Assembly (NCBI RefSeq): GCF_900108105.1
Contig: NZ_FNUR01000008.1
Coordinates: forward strand, 110,567 to 174,566
DNA from: Butyrivibrio sp. Su6
GTDB lineage: Bacteria; Bacillota; Clostridia; Lachnospirales; Lachnospiraceae
DNA length: 64,000 bases
Direction: 5' to 3'
Every line of letters begins with the position of its first letter. Positions within the stretch are counted from its first letter, which is position 1. Shown one piece after another: positions 43,567 to 52,086 of this stretch. Under the pieces are notes generated by a model, which saw only the letters and a list, made by a program, of their open reading frames with translations, did no database searches and was not told where the DNA came from. The position numbers and the translations under genes are program-made.

Positions 43567-45432
43567 TTGGCAAAAGATAATAAAAGAAAATTGGATTTAA
43601 AGTATTACTGCAGAATAGGAATGATCTTGTTGGCGGATGCGCTTAGCGTTGTGGCAGCGCATCTGCTTTCTTTGCTTGTCAGATTTGATTTCAGGGTATA
43701 TGACATTCCGCAGATTTATGTAGACAACATTGTATACATGCTTCCGATTGCTATAGTTACGACGCTTGCGGTGTACTATATTTTCAGACTTTATCACAGT
43801 ATTTGGAGATTTGCTTCCTTAACGGAAGTTTACAGGATAATCGGAGCTTACTTTGTAATTGCAGTTCTTCTTTTTGCTGAGAACGGAATCGAGCGATTCA
43901 ATCTTCCCCGTAGCTGCATGTTCATGGGAATTATTCTAAATGTGATTTTCTGCATGGGAATAAGGTTTTCTTACAGGATTCTGCGAGGCAGCTTCTTTAG
44001 GATTACTCCTATGGATAAAGAGCTGATAGAGCGCGTCAATATCATGATCATTGGCGCAGGTTCTGCGGGAAGAGAACTGATTTCTGATCTTAAATTTAGT
44101 AGAAAATATAATGTAAGAGTGATTATTGATGATAATAAGACTACCTGGGGAAGGTATCTTAGCGGCATCCGGATTGGTGGAGGCAGAGATAGAATTGTTA
44201 AACTATGCCAAAAGTATGATATTGACAGGATAATATTTGCGATTCCTTCTGCATCGGACAAGGACAGGAGAGACATTCTTAACATATGTAAGGAAACGGG
44301 ATGTAAGCTTCAGACTGTTCCGGGACTATCTCAGATAGTATCAGAAGAGGTCAGCATAAAGCAGGTTCGCGATGTCAATATCGAGGATCTTCTTGAGAGG
44401 GATGAAGTAAGAGTTAATAATAATGAAATCTTTGAAGCAATAAAGGGTAGAACTGTTATGGTAACAGGAGGCGGAGGTTCCATTGGCTCAGAGCTTTGCA
44501 GGCAGATTGCAGCTGCATCACCAAAGAGGCTTATTATTTTTGATATCTATGAGAACAATGCCTATGCCATAGAACAGGAACTAAAACGAAAATATCCTGA
44601 ATTGGAAGTTGAGGCACTTATTGGTTCTGTGCGAAATACTGACAGAATAAATGGGGTTATCGAAGAATATAGACCGGATATTATATATCACGCAGCGGCA
44701 CATAAACATGTACCTCTAATGGAAAAGAGTCCAAATGAAGCTATAAAGAATAATGTATTTGGAACATATAAGACAGCTGTTGCAGCTGCAAGGTATGGTG
44801 TAAAGAGATTTGTGCTGATTTCAACGGATAAGGCTGTAAATCCTACATCTTTGATGGGGGCTTCAAAACGCATCTGTGAGATGATAATACAGATGATGTC
44901 AAGGAAAGGTAGTGAAACCTGTTTTTCTGCGGTGAGATTTGGAAATGTTCTTGGATCAAACGGTTCTGTGATTCCGCTTTTTAAGCAGCAAATAGCTGAG
45001 GGAGGCCCTGTTACAGTTACAGACAAGGATATAGTTAGATTTTTTATGACAATTCCTGAGGCCGTTTCATTGGTCCTTCAGGCGTCATTTTATGCCACAG
45101 GAGGAGAAATCTTTATTCTTGATATGGGCAAACCTGTCAGGATTGATGATATGGCAAGAAATCTCATAAAACTTTCGGGTTATAGGCCGGATGAGGATAT
45201 TAAAATTGTTTATACCGGTCTTCGTCCCGGAGAAAAATTATATGAAGAACTTCTCATGGACGAGGAAGGCAAGGAAAAGACTGACAATAATATGATATTT
45301 GTTGGACATCCTATTAAGATGGATGACAGGATATTTGAGGATAAACTTTCAGATTTGAAAACTGCTGCGGAAAATGACAGCCCTGACATAAAAAAAATTG
45401 TGGCTGATATTGTTGAAAACTATCATCCTTAA
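43567..45432 (+). CDS. Membrane UDP-GlcNAc 4,6-dehydratase (WbpM/PglF/CapD-like)
   Basis: This 621-residue protein has four N-terminal helices (about 15-150), a first Rossmann domain (MIIGAGSAGRELISDL near 156) and a second SDR domain (VMVTGGGGSIGSELCRQI near 298). The active region LISTDKAVNPTSLMGASKR has Met in place of the usual SDR Tyr, as in WbpM. It makes UDP-4-keto-6-deoxy-GlcNAc, the precursor for 4-amino sugars such as that used by the PglE/PglC-like pair at 15.5-17.4 kb. It starts at TTG 43567. Confidence 0.93.
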   Translation: MAKDNKRKLDLKYYCRIGMILLADALSVVAAHLLSLLVRFDFRVYDIPQIYVDNIVYMLPIAIVTTLAVYYIFRLYHSIWRFASLTEVYRIIGAYFVIAVLLFAENGIERFNLPRSCMFMGIILNVIFCMGIRFSYRILRGSFFRITPMDKELIERVNIMIIGAGSAGRELISDLKFSRKYNVRVIIDDNKTTWGRYLSGIRIGGGRDRIVKLCQKYDIDRIIFAIPSASDKDRRDILNICKETGCKLQTVPGLSQIVSEEVSIKQVRDVNIEDLLERDEVRVNNNEIFEAIKGRTVMVTGGGGSIGSELCRQIAAASPKRLIIFDIYENNAYAIEQELKRKYPELEVEALIGSVRNTDRINGVIEEYRPDIIYHAAAHKHVPLMEKSPNEAIKNNVFGTYKTAVAAARYGVKRFVLISTDKAVNPTSLMGASKRICEMIIQMMSRKGSETCFSAVRFGNVLGSNGSVIPLFKQQIAEGGPVTVTDKDIVRFFMTIPEAVSLVLQASFYATGGEIFILDMGKPVRIDDMARNLIKLSGYRPDEDIKIVYTGLRPGEKLYEELLMDEEGKEKTDNNMIFVGHPIKMDDRIFEDKLSDLKTAAENDSPDIKKIVADIVENYHP

Positions 45433-45502
45433 TTTGGGCGATTTAACGGATAATTTAATATATGGTGATTAAAGGTTAACAAAGATAATATTGGAGGAAA
45501 TT

Positions 45503-46708
45503 ATGGCAGATAATATTCTTGGTATGGTCGGAAGAACTAGACCATTATTTGAAGAAGATATAAGAAATAGAGAGGAAGAGCTTACAGATATAATCAAAAA
45601 CTCTAGATTTTTGGTCATTGGCGGTGCAGGTACAATTGGCTCAGCTATTTGTAGAGAGCTTTTTGCACGCGATCCAAAGGTATTACATGTTGTTGATATT
45701 AGTGAGAACAACATGGTTGAGCTTGTTCGTGATATCAGATCATCTAAAGGCTATGGTACTGGCGAGTTTGCGACATTTGCTCTTGATTGTGGAAGTGATA
45801 TTTTTAAAGCATTTATTGAAGAGCAGAAAAAACGTATTGGTGGATATGATTATATCTTTAACACATCAGCTCTCAAGCATGTGCGTTCGGAAAAGGATCC
45901 ATACACACTTATGCGTATGATTGATACTAATATTTTTAACACTGATACTACAATGCTTATGGCACAGGAAATGGGAGCTAAAAAATACTTCTGTGTTTCC
46001 ACAGATAAGGCTGCCAATCCGGTTAATATGATGGGTGCTTCCAAGCGAATCATGGAGATGTTCTTAAATCGTAGGAGTGAGACAATGCCTGTTTCAACAG
46101 CTAGATTTGCTAATGTGGCATTTTCTGATGGTAGTCTGCTCTACGGTTTTAACAGACGTCTTGAGAAAAACCAGCCAATTTCAGCACCTTGTGACGTTCG
46201 TCGCTATTTTGTAACACCAAAGGAGTCAGGCGAGTTGTGTCTTTTATCATGTCTTACAGGTGAAAATAGGGATATATACTTTCCAAAACTTGATGAGGAA
46301 CTCAATCTTGTTACTTTTTCAAGTATTGCTGAAAAATATCTTGAGAACCTGGGGTATGAACCTGTAAAGTGTGCGACAGAGGACGAAGCCAGGGCAAGAG
46401 TAGCTGAACTTAAGGCGCTTCATAAATATCCTGTTTATTTCTTTAATAGTGATACTACGGGAGAGAAGGATTTCGAAGAATTCTATACAGATAAGGAAGT
46501 CCTTGATATGACCCGTTTTGAATCTGTTGGAGTCATCAAGAATGAGTTGGATTACGATAATGCCAAGCTTGATAAGTTTGCAGAGACCATTGCTGCTATG
46601 CGTTCTAAGGGAACATGGAATAGAGGTGAACTTATAGATTTGTTTAACTGGATGATTCCTAACTTTGATCACAAGGAGACCGGAAAGTTTTTGGATGGCA
46701 GAATGTAA
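45503..46708 (+). CDS. SDR nucleotide-sugar dehydratase/epimerase (Polysacc_synt_2 family)
   Basis: This 401-residue soluble SDR has FLVIGGAGTIGSAICREL (NAD loop), FNTSALKHVRSEKDPYTLMR, and VSTDKAANPVNMMGASKRIM with MxxxK like large 4,6-dehydratases. It acts on a UDP-HexNAc-type sugar. Compared with WbpM it lacks membrane helices and has a longer C-terminal tail (about 110 residues), whose last 62 residues are duplicated at 41926-42115. GGAGG precedes ATG 45503. Its exact reaction is not known to me. Confidence 0.8.
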   Translation: MADNILGMVGRTRPLFEEDIRNREEELTDIIKNSRFLVIGGAGTIGSAICRELFARDPKVLHVVDISENNMVELVRDIRSSKGYGTGEFATFALDCGSDIFKAFIEEQKKRIGGYDYIFNTSALKHVRSEKDPYTLMRMIDTNIFNTDTTMLMAQEMGAKKYFCVSTDKAANPVNMMGASKRIMEMFLNRRSETMPVSTARFANVAFSDGSLLYGFNRRLEKNQPISAPCDVRRYFVTPKESGELCLLSCLTGENRDIYFPKLDEELNLVTFSSIAEKYLENLGYEPVKCATEDEARARVAELKALHKYPVYFFNSDTTGEKDFEEFYTDKEVLDMTRFESVGVIKNELDYDNAKLDKFAETIAAMRSKGTWNRGELIDLFNWMIPNFDHKETGKFLDGRM

Positions 46709-46709
46709 T
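46520..46709 (+). repeat. 190-bp direct repeat, full-gene copy
   Basis: Second copy of the repeat at 41926-42115 (about 188 of 190 bases the same by eye), lying 4594 bases downstream in the same direction. Recombination between the two copies would delete the genes from about 42.1 to 46.5 kb. Confidence 0.93.
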
Positions 46710-46722
46710 TCTGCCATCTTTG
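46695..46722 (+). terminator. Terminator overlapping the SDR stop codon
   Basis: ATGGCAGAA (46695-46703) pairs perfectly with TTCTGCCAT (46709-46717). The loop contains the TAA stop, and CTTTGT follows. The duplicate at 42115 lacks the right arm. Confidence 0.65.
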
Positions 46723-46748
46723 TATTATCAGCAGTATTCTGTTACAAT
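46720..46748 (+). promoter_or_regulatory. Promoter of the phosphofructokinase gene
   Basis: TTGTAT (46720-46725), a 17-base spacer and TACAAT (46743-46748) with an extended TGn in front (46740-46742) lie 42 bases before ATG 46790, directly after the terminator. Confidence 0.6.
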
Positions 46749-46789
46749 AGGACTGCCCAAATTTTAAAATATTAAGGAGAGTCTTATTG

Positions 46790-48028
46790 ATGAACATCAA
46801 AAATGTACTTGTTGCACAGTCGGGGGGACCAACTTCTGCAATCAATGCCAGTCTTGCGGGAGTTTTGAAAGCTACTATTGATTCTGGGAACTATGACAGG
46901 TGTTATGGGGCAATAAACGGCATTTTAGGTGTCCTGTCGGAAAATTATCTTGATTTAACAGATAAAGCTAAAAAAGATTCTGATTTTATAAAACTCTTAA
47001 CTCATACACCAGCAATGTATTTGGGAAGCTGTAGACATAAGCTTCCTGAATACAGGGATGATGATTCTTCATATTCTTTTATTGTTTCACAGTTTAAAAA
47101 ACTCAATATTGGAGCATTTTTCTATATTGGTGGAAATGACAGCATGGATACTGTGCTGAAGCTATCAAATTATGCCAGAGAGATTGGTGCTGATGTAAGA
47201 ATAATTGGTGTGCCCAAGACAATAGATAATGATCTATGCCACACTGATCATACTCCGGGCTTTGGATCTGCGGCTAAATATATAGCAAGTTCAATTTTGG
47301 AAATTGCGCACGACACCTTTATCTATGCAGTTAAGTCAGTGACAATTGTTGAAATCATGGGACGAGACGCAGGGTGGCTCACGGCGGCAGCAGCTCTTGC
47401 GAGAAATAATTATTCTTCTGCCCCACACCTGATTTATCTTCCAGAGGTGGCTTTTGATAAGGAACAGTTTTTAGCAGATGTAAGAAATGAATTGTCAAAG
47501 CGCGATAATGTTATCATTGCTGTTTCTGAGGGCATAAGGGATAAGGAGGGTAATTACATTACATCTAGCAAGGCAATGGCGGATACATTTGGACATCAAC
47601 AGCTTTCGGGTGCAGGAAAAGCACTTGAGTTTTTAGTTAAGGAAAACATAGATGTGAAGGTTCGCTCTGTTGAAATCAATGTTCTTCAGAGATGCGCTGC
47701 TCATATGGCAAGTAAAACTGATCTTTATGAGTCTTTTGCTCAGGGAGAGAAGGCAGTTCACCTGTCAGAAGAAGACCAGACAGGTTGCATGGTTGTTTTA
47801 AATCGTATAAGCAATTCTCCTTACACTGTTGAATACAGCCATGCACAGATAAAAGATATAGCTAATGAGGCAAAATCTGTTCCTATAGAGTGGATTAACA
47901 AAGAAGGAAATGATATTACTGCTGAGCTAATAGATTATTTGAAACCTCTTATCCAAGGAGAAATTGAACAGGATTACGAAAATGGACTTCCTAAGTATTT
48001 GGATATTTCGCATCTGAATCATTGCTGA
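46790..48028 (+). CDS. pfp: Diphosphate-dependent phosphofructokinase
   Basis: This 412-residue 6-phosphofructokinase has NVLVAQSGGPTSAINASLAG, then YIGGNDSMDTVLKL and VPKTIDNDL. The Lys in PKTIDND (ATP enzymes have PGTIDND) and GGND in place of GGDG mark the PPi-using type. It phosphorylates fructose 6-phosphate with PPi, reversibly. AAGGAGA precedes the ATG. It has its own promoter and is a housekeeping enzyme inside a sugar locus, perhaps balancing fructose 6-phosphate for nucleotide-sugar supply. Confidence 0.9.
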   Translation: MNIKNVLVAQSGGPTSAINASLAGVLKATIDSGNYDRCYGAINGILGVLSENYLDLTDKAKKDSDFIKLLTHTPAMYLGSCRHKLPEYRDDDSSYSFIVSQFKKLNIGAFFYIGGNDSMDTVLKLSNYAREIGADVRIIGVPKTIDNDLCHTDHTPGFGSAAKYIASSILEIAHDTFIYAVKSVTIVEIMGRDAGWLTAAAALARNNYSSAPHLIYLPEVAFDKEQFLADVRNELSKRDNVIIAVSEGIRDKEGNYITSSKAMADTFGHQQLSGAGKALEFLVKENIDVKVRSVEINVLQRCAAHMASKTDLYESFAQGEKAVHLSEEDQTGCMVVLNRISNSPYTVEYSHAQIKDIANEAKSVPIEWINKEGNDITAELIDYLKPLIQGEIEQDYENGLPKYLDISHLNHC

Positions 48029-48051
48029 AATGGTGCGGTATGATGTATAAT
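48022..48051 (+). promoter_or_regulatory. Possible promoter of the Wzz-led operon
   Basis: TTGCTG (48022-48027) and a perfect TATAAT (48046-48051) are 18 bases apart, about 50 bases before ATG 48102. The -35 box overlaps the phosphofructokinase stop codon. Confidence 0.5.
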
Positions 48052-48101
48052 GTTAATTTGAATTATAATGCATTGTTTATGCTGATAAACTTGGAGGTTG
48101 T

Positions 48102-49526
48102 ATGAATTATAGAGATGAACGTGAGATTGATTTAATTGATCTTTGCCGTCAGATTCTTAAGAAATGGAAATTGATAATAGCTTTTGCTCTTATTGGATTA
48201 GTAATTGGAAGTGCGGTTGGTTACGCGAAGTCAGCCAAGGTGGTTGAAGTTGAGACCGGAGAGACGGTTGTAGATGAAGCTGCTATCACATCAAATATTG
48301 AATCTCTTAAAGAAAAACTTTCTGATAGAGAGATTACAGAAGTTGATATGGCAGTAAACGCTTATAATTACTATAAAAAACTTTACGCCAATAAAGAAAA
48401 ATATATTAATAGTTCAATTCGTATGCAACTTGATGCCGATAAGGTTCCTACAATGGTGGCATCTTATCGAATAAGTAACTATTATAAAGTTTCCTATCCT
48501 GAAATTTCAGAAGTTAATGATATAAACAATATAGCTGCTGTTTATTACAAGGCTTTGAATGACGAGAAGGTTATTGCTAAGGTAGCAAGAACTCTTGGAG
48601 ATGGCATAGCTGAAAACTATGTTAAAGAGCTGTATGGTGTTGGCCTTGAAGCAAACAGTATTTTAAATATAACAGTTACAGCAAGAAATGAAGAAGAGTG
48701 CAAGAAGGTTCTTGATGTGTTAATGCAAGAACTTGAAACTCAGATTCCTACAGCTACGAGTCTTTATGAGCATGATATCGAATACCTTGATACGTATTTT
48801 TCTGTAAATGTTAATACAGGTATTCTTTCAGAACAACAGACGCAGGTTGATGCATTAAAGAATCTCCAAAACGTTATGCTGACTGTGGGAAATGCACTTA
48901 CAGCTGACCAGAAGGCTTTGTACACAAAGCTTATTGATGGCGATACAAGTGATGAAACAGAAGTAATTGAAGTTGAAGCTCAGCCGGAAGAAACTGAAGT
49001 TGTTGAATCTGAGAAAACTGTTGCGAGAAGTTTTGACATAAAATATGCAATGCTTGGTCTTTTTGCAGGAGCTTTCATTGTTATTATGTGGATTTGCCTT
49101 AAGTATGTATTATCACAGACAATTAAGACAAAAGATGAAATATCTGAGCTCTTTAAAGTACCTGTTCTTGGAATCATGAAAGATGGTGAGTATGGTGAGC
49201 TTGGCATGATAACGGCAGGAGTTGGTCTTGGGGCTCAGAAGACTGAACTTAAAAAACTTTATGCGGTGAGTACCAGTGATGATGTGCTCGTATCTGCTAT
49301 TACAAATAAGGTAGTAGAAACTGTAAATCAGAACTATAGTGAGATTAATGTCGAGTGTGGAAAATCAGTTCTTTCAGATCCATCATCACTTGCAAAACTT
49401 GCTGAATCTGACGGTGCTATCATGGTTGAAAGATTAAGAATATCAAAGTACGAAGATATCGCTAAGGAGCTCGAACTGGCCAAAAGTTATGGCGTAAAAG
49501 TTCTTGGATGTGTTGTCGTTGATTGA
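48102..49526 (+). CDS. Wzz/CpsC-like chain-length regulator with degenerate kinase-like tail
   Basis: This 474-residue protein has a cytoplasmic start (EREIDLIDLCRQILKKWK), TM1 (about 28-48), an outer coiled region (about 50-305) and TM2 (about 307-333). That is the Wzz/BY-kinase-modulator layout that sets polymer length. After TM2, VPVLGIMKDGEYGELGMITA and a closing DGAIMVERLRISKYEDIAK with VKVLGCVVVD resemble the fold of bacterial tyrosine kinases (CpsD), but no Walker A GxxxxGKT/S loop is present. So the tail is a kinase-like pseudo-domain. No separate CpsD gene is seen in the window. AGGAGG-like GGAGG precedes the ATG. Confidence 0.85.
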   Translation: MNYRDEREIDLIDLCRQILKKWKLIIAFALIGLVIGSAVGYAKSAKVVEVETGETVVDEAAITSNIESLKEKLSDREITEVDMAVNAYNYYKKLYANKEKYINSSIRMQLDADKVPTMVASYRISNYYKVSYPEISEVNDINNIAAVYYKALNDEKVIAKVARTLGDGIAENYVKELYGVGLEANSILNITVTARNEEECKKVLDVLMQELETQIPTATSLYEHDIEYLDTYFSVNVNTGILSEQQTQVDALKNLQNVMLTVGNALTADQKALYTKLIDGDTSDETEVIEVEAQPEETEVVESEKTVARSFDIKYAMLGLFAGAFIVIMWICLKYVLSQTIKTKDEISELFKVPVLGIMKDGEYGELGMITAGVGLGAQKTELKKLYAVSTSDDVLVSAITNKVVETVNQNYSEINVECGKSVLSDPSSLAKLAESDGAIMVERLRISKYEDIAKELELAKSYGVKVLGCVVVD

Positions 49527-49576
49527 CATTTAATATAATTATTCTATTGATATATTTATTGCTAGGAGGCTTATAA

Positions 49577-50572
49577 ATGCTTACAAATAAGACCATTTTG
49601 GTCACAGGAGGAACGGGTTCTTTTGGAAACACTTTTGTGCCTATGACTCTTGCGAAATACAATCCTAAAAAGATTATCATCTATTCACGTGATGAGATGA
49701 AACAGTGGAATATGGCTAAGAAGTTCCAGGGAGATAAAAGGGTTAGATTCTTTATCGGTGATGTAAGGGATAAAGACAGACTCTATAGAGCCCTAAATGG
49801 TGTGGACTATGTTGTGCATGCTGCTGCGACTAAGATTGTTCCAACTGCAGAATACAACCCATTTGAATGTATTAAGACTAATGTGAATGGCGCAATGAAC
49901 CTTATTGATGCATGTATTGATACAGGTGTGAAGAGACTGGTTGCCCTTTCAACTGATAAAGCAAGTTCACCGGTTAATCTCTATGGTGCAACTAAGCTTT
50001 GTTCGGATAAGCTTTTTATTGCAGGCAATTCATATACTGGTGGTAAGACCAAGTTTGCAGTAGTGCGTTATGGAAATGTTATGGGATCTCGAGGGTCAGT
50101 TATTCCGTATTTCATGGAAACTGCACAGTCGGGAAAGCTTACTATTACTGATAAGCGTATGACAAGGTTCATGATTTCTCTTGAGCAGGGAGTAGAACTA
50201 GTATGGCATGCTTTTGATGACATGGAAGGCGGAGAGATTTATGTTAAAAAGATTCCGTCTATGAATATCTGTGACATTGCTACTGCGGTTGATGCAAATG
50301 CTGAACAGGTTGAAATCGGTATCAGACCGGGTGAGAAACTTCATGAGCAGATGATAGGTGTGGAAGATTCGCACTTTACATATGAATATCCTGAGCACTA
50401 CAAAATTTTACCTCAGATTTGTGAATGGGGTAACTTTGAGGACATGATCAAAGGTGGAGTCAAGGTACCTGAAGGCTTTAGTTATACATCTGATAACAAT
50501 AAAGAGTGGATGACTATTCCCCAGCTTCAGCAGTGGATAGAACAAAACAGACACAAGATTGGCAGTATCTGA
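49577..50572 (+). CDS. PseB-like UDP-GlcNAc 4,6-dehydratase (soluble SDR)
   Basis: This 331-residue soluble SDR has ILVTGGTGSFGNTFVPM, YSRDEMKQWNMAKKF, HAAATKIVPTAEYNPFECI and STDKASSPVNLYGATK with an active YxxxK. These are the PseB/FlaA1-type features. PseB inverts C5 while dehydrating UDP-GlcNAc, the entry to pseudaminic acid or 6-deoxy-AltNAc/L-FucNAc sugars. No other Pse gene is nearby, so an L-sugar 6-deoxy route is possible. AGGAGG precedes ATG 49577. Confidence 0.85.
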   Translation: MLTNKTILVTGGTGSFGNTFVPMTLAKYNPKKIIIYSRDEMKQWNMAKKFQGDKRVRFFIGDVRDKDRLYRALNGVDYVVHAAATKIVPTAEYNPFECIKTNVNGAMNLIDACIDTGVKRLVALSTDKASSPVNLYGATKLCSDKLFIAGNSYTGGKTKFAVVRYGNVMGSRGSVIPYFMETAQSGKLTITDKRMTRFMISLEQGVELVWHAFDDMEGGEIYVKKIPSMNICDIATAVDANAEQVEIGIRPGEKLHEQMIGVEDSHFTYEYPEHYKILPQICEWGNFEDMIKGGVKVPEGFSYTSDNNKEWMTIPQLQQWIEQNRHKIGSI

Positions 50573-50603
50573 AGCGCCAGCGGAGGGTATAAGAAGAATA
50601 CGC

Positions 50604-52067
50604 ATGGCAAATTATAACAGGAGAGGTCCTGGAAAATATCAGAATAATATAATACATCAAAAGACTTTTATAATAGATGAGTTATCTATTATCTTGGCAT
50701 TTATTTCTGCGGTGGCAATTAGATACAAGGCTATTATCAACTGGGTTGATTTTAGTCTTGGAATTTACTTGTCAATGATTATTACCGTTATTTTATTTGA
50801 GATAATAGTATACTTTAGTTATGATGCGAAAAGGTGTCCAATAGTTGAAATGGATCCTATAGAGAATATGCTAAAGCTTATTAGAAGCAGATTTTTGCTT
50901 ATTGTTTTGTCTGTAGCATATCTTTTTGCTACTCAGAAATCAGTTTTAGCATCAAGAAGGGTCGTGATTTATTTCATGACCTTTAGTGTCGTTTATGGAT
51001 ATGTCTTAAGAATGTTGTATAGACGTAGCTATATCCGAAAGTGGGGCGTGCCTGGGGAAATAAGAGCACTTGTTGTTGATAATGTAAATGAGGGTATTGA
51101 AAATATAATAGATAGTTATAAAAATGGTGATTACGAATGCGTTGTAATTTGTGCTGCAGCACTAACGGAAAAGAAATCGTATTCTTTGATGCATGCATTG
51201 GAAGAAAATGGAATAAGAACATATCTTACAATGGAAAGTTTGGGATATACGGTAAAGCCTGGGATTGTAATTGATGTTGATGGATTCGCAACAATTCCAG
51301 CCTTTGTCAGAGGTGAACGCTTTGATGTATTTGGGGTTAAATATGCAGTGGCAAGAGTTGAAGAGGCTGTACTTCATGTAATCCGTCATTTAGATGAGCT
51401 TAAAGGGAAATATATTTGTTTTTCTAATGTACATACAACTGTAATGGCAATGGAAGATAAAGGTTATGCGGATATATTAAATGGAGCGGCATTTGTCTTT
51501 CCTGACGGAACACCTATAGCTAGAAGGCAAAAAAGAAGCGGTATTATTGGAGCAGAAAGAGTTGCTGGTCCGGATTTTATGAGAAACATGTTTAAGAATA
51601 CTCAGGATGGAAAAGTATCTCATTATTTTTATGGCTCGACCGAGAAAACTCTTAGTGCTTTGAAAGAAAAACTTGAACTCGAATATCCTGGAATCAACAT
51701 AAAGGGCATGTATTCACCACCATTTAGGAAACTTACTGATGAAGAAGACGCAGAAGTTGTAAATATGATCAATGAATCCGGAGCAGATATTGTGTGGATT
51801 GGCCTCGGTGCCCCTAAGCAGGAAAAATGGATGAAAGCTCATGAAGGGAAAATTAATGGTGTTATGATGGGAGTTGGAGCAGGATTTGATTTTCATGCCG
51901 GAACTGCCAGAAGGGCACCGATTTGGGTTCAGAAAATTGGGCTTGAATGGTTGTTTAGATTGTTTGTTGATCCAAAAAGACTATTTAAGCGTTATTTGGT
52001 CACAAATTCAAAATTTGTTTGGTATTCTTTCAACGAGATGATAAAGAATAAGGGAAGAAAGAATTGA
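50604..52067 (+). CDS. GT26 (WecG/TagA/CpsF) glycosyltransferase with fused N-terminal membrane module
   Basis: This 487-residue protein is a fusion. Residues about 15-145 hold four helices like those at the N-terminus of phosphoglycosyltransferases. About 150-265 is a Rossmann-like soluble part (EIRALVVDNVNEGIENIID). Residues about 275-487 are a GT26 domain: YICFSNVHTTVMAMEDKGY, AAFVFPDGTPIARRQK, RVAGPDFM, GADIVWIGLGAPKQEKWM and VGAGFDFHAGTARRAP. GT26 enzymes add ManNAc-type or uronic sugars to the lipid-linked first sugar. ATG 50604 is preferred over 50559. The next gene is a phosphoglycosyltransferase, likely the maker of its acceptor. Confidence 0.87.
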   Translation: MANYNRRGPGKYQNNIIHQKTFIIDELSIILAFISAVAIRYKAIINWVDFSLGIYLSMIITVILFEIIVYFSYDAKRCPIVEMDPIENMLKLIRSRFLLIVLSVAYLFATQKSVLASRRVVIYFMTFSVVYGYVLRMLYRRSYIRKWGVPGEIRALVVDNVNEGIENIIDSYKNGDYECVVICAAALTEKKSYSLMHALEENGIRTYLTMESLGYTVKPGIVIDVDGFATIPAFVRGERFDVFGVKYAVARVEEAVLHVIRHLDELKGKYICFSNVHTTVMAMEDKGYADILNGAAFVFPDGTPIARRQKRSGIIGAERVAGPDFMRNMFKNTQDGKVSHYFYGSTEKTLSALKEKLELEYPGINIKGMYSPPFRKLTDEEDAEVVNMINESGADIVWIGLGAPKQEKWMKAHEGKINGVMMGVGAGFDFHAGTARRAPIWVQKIGLEWLFRLFVDPKRLFKRYLVTNSKFVWYSFNEMIKNKGRKN

Positions 52068-52086
52068 AAGTCTTTGGGGAAAGTTC

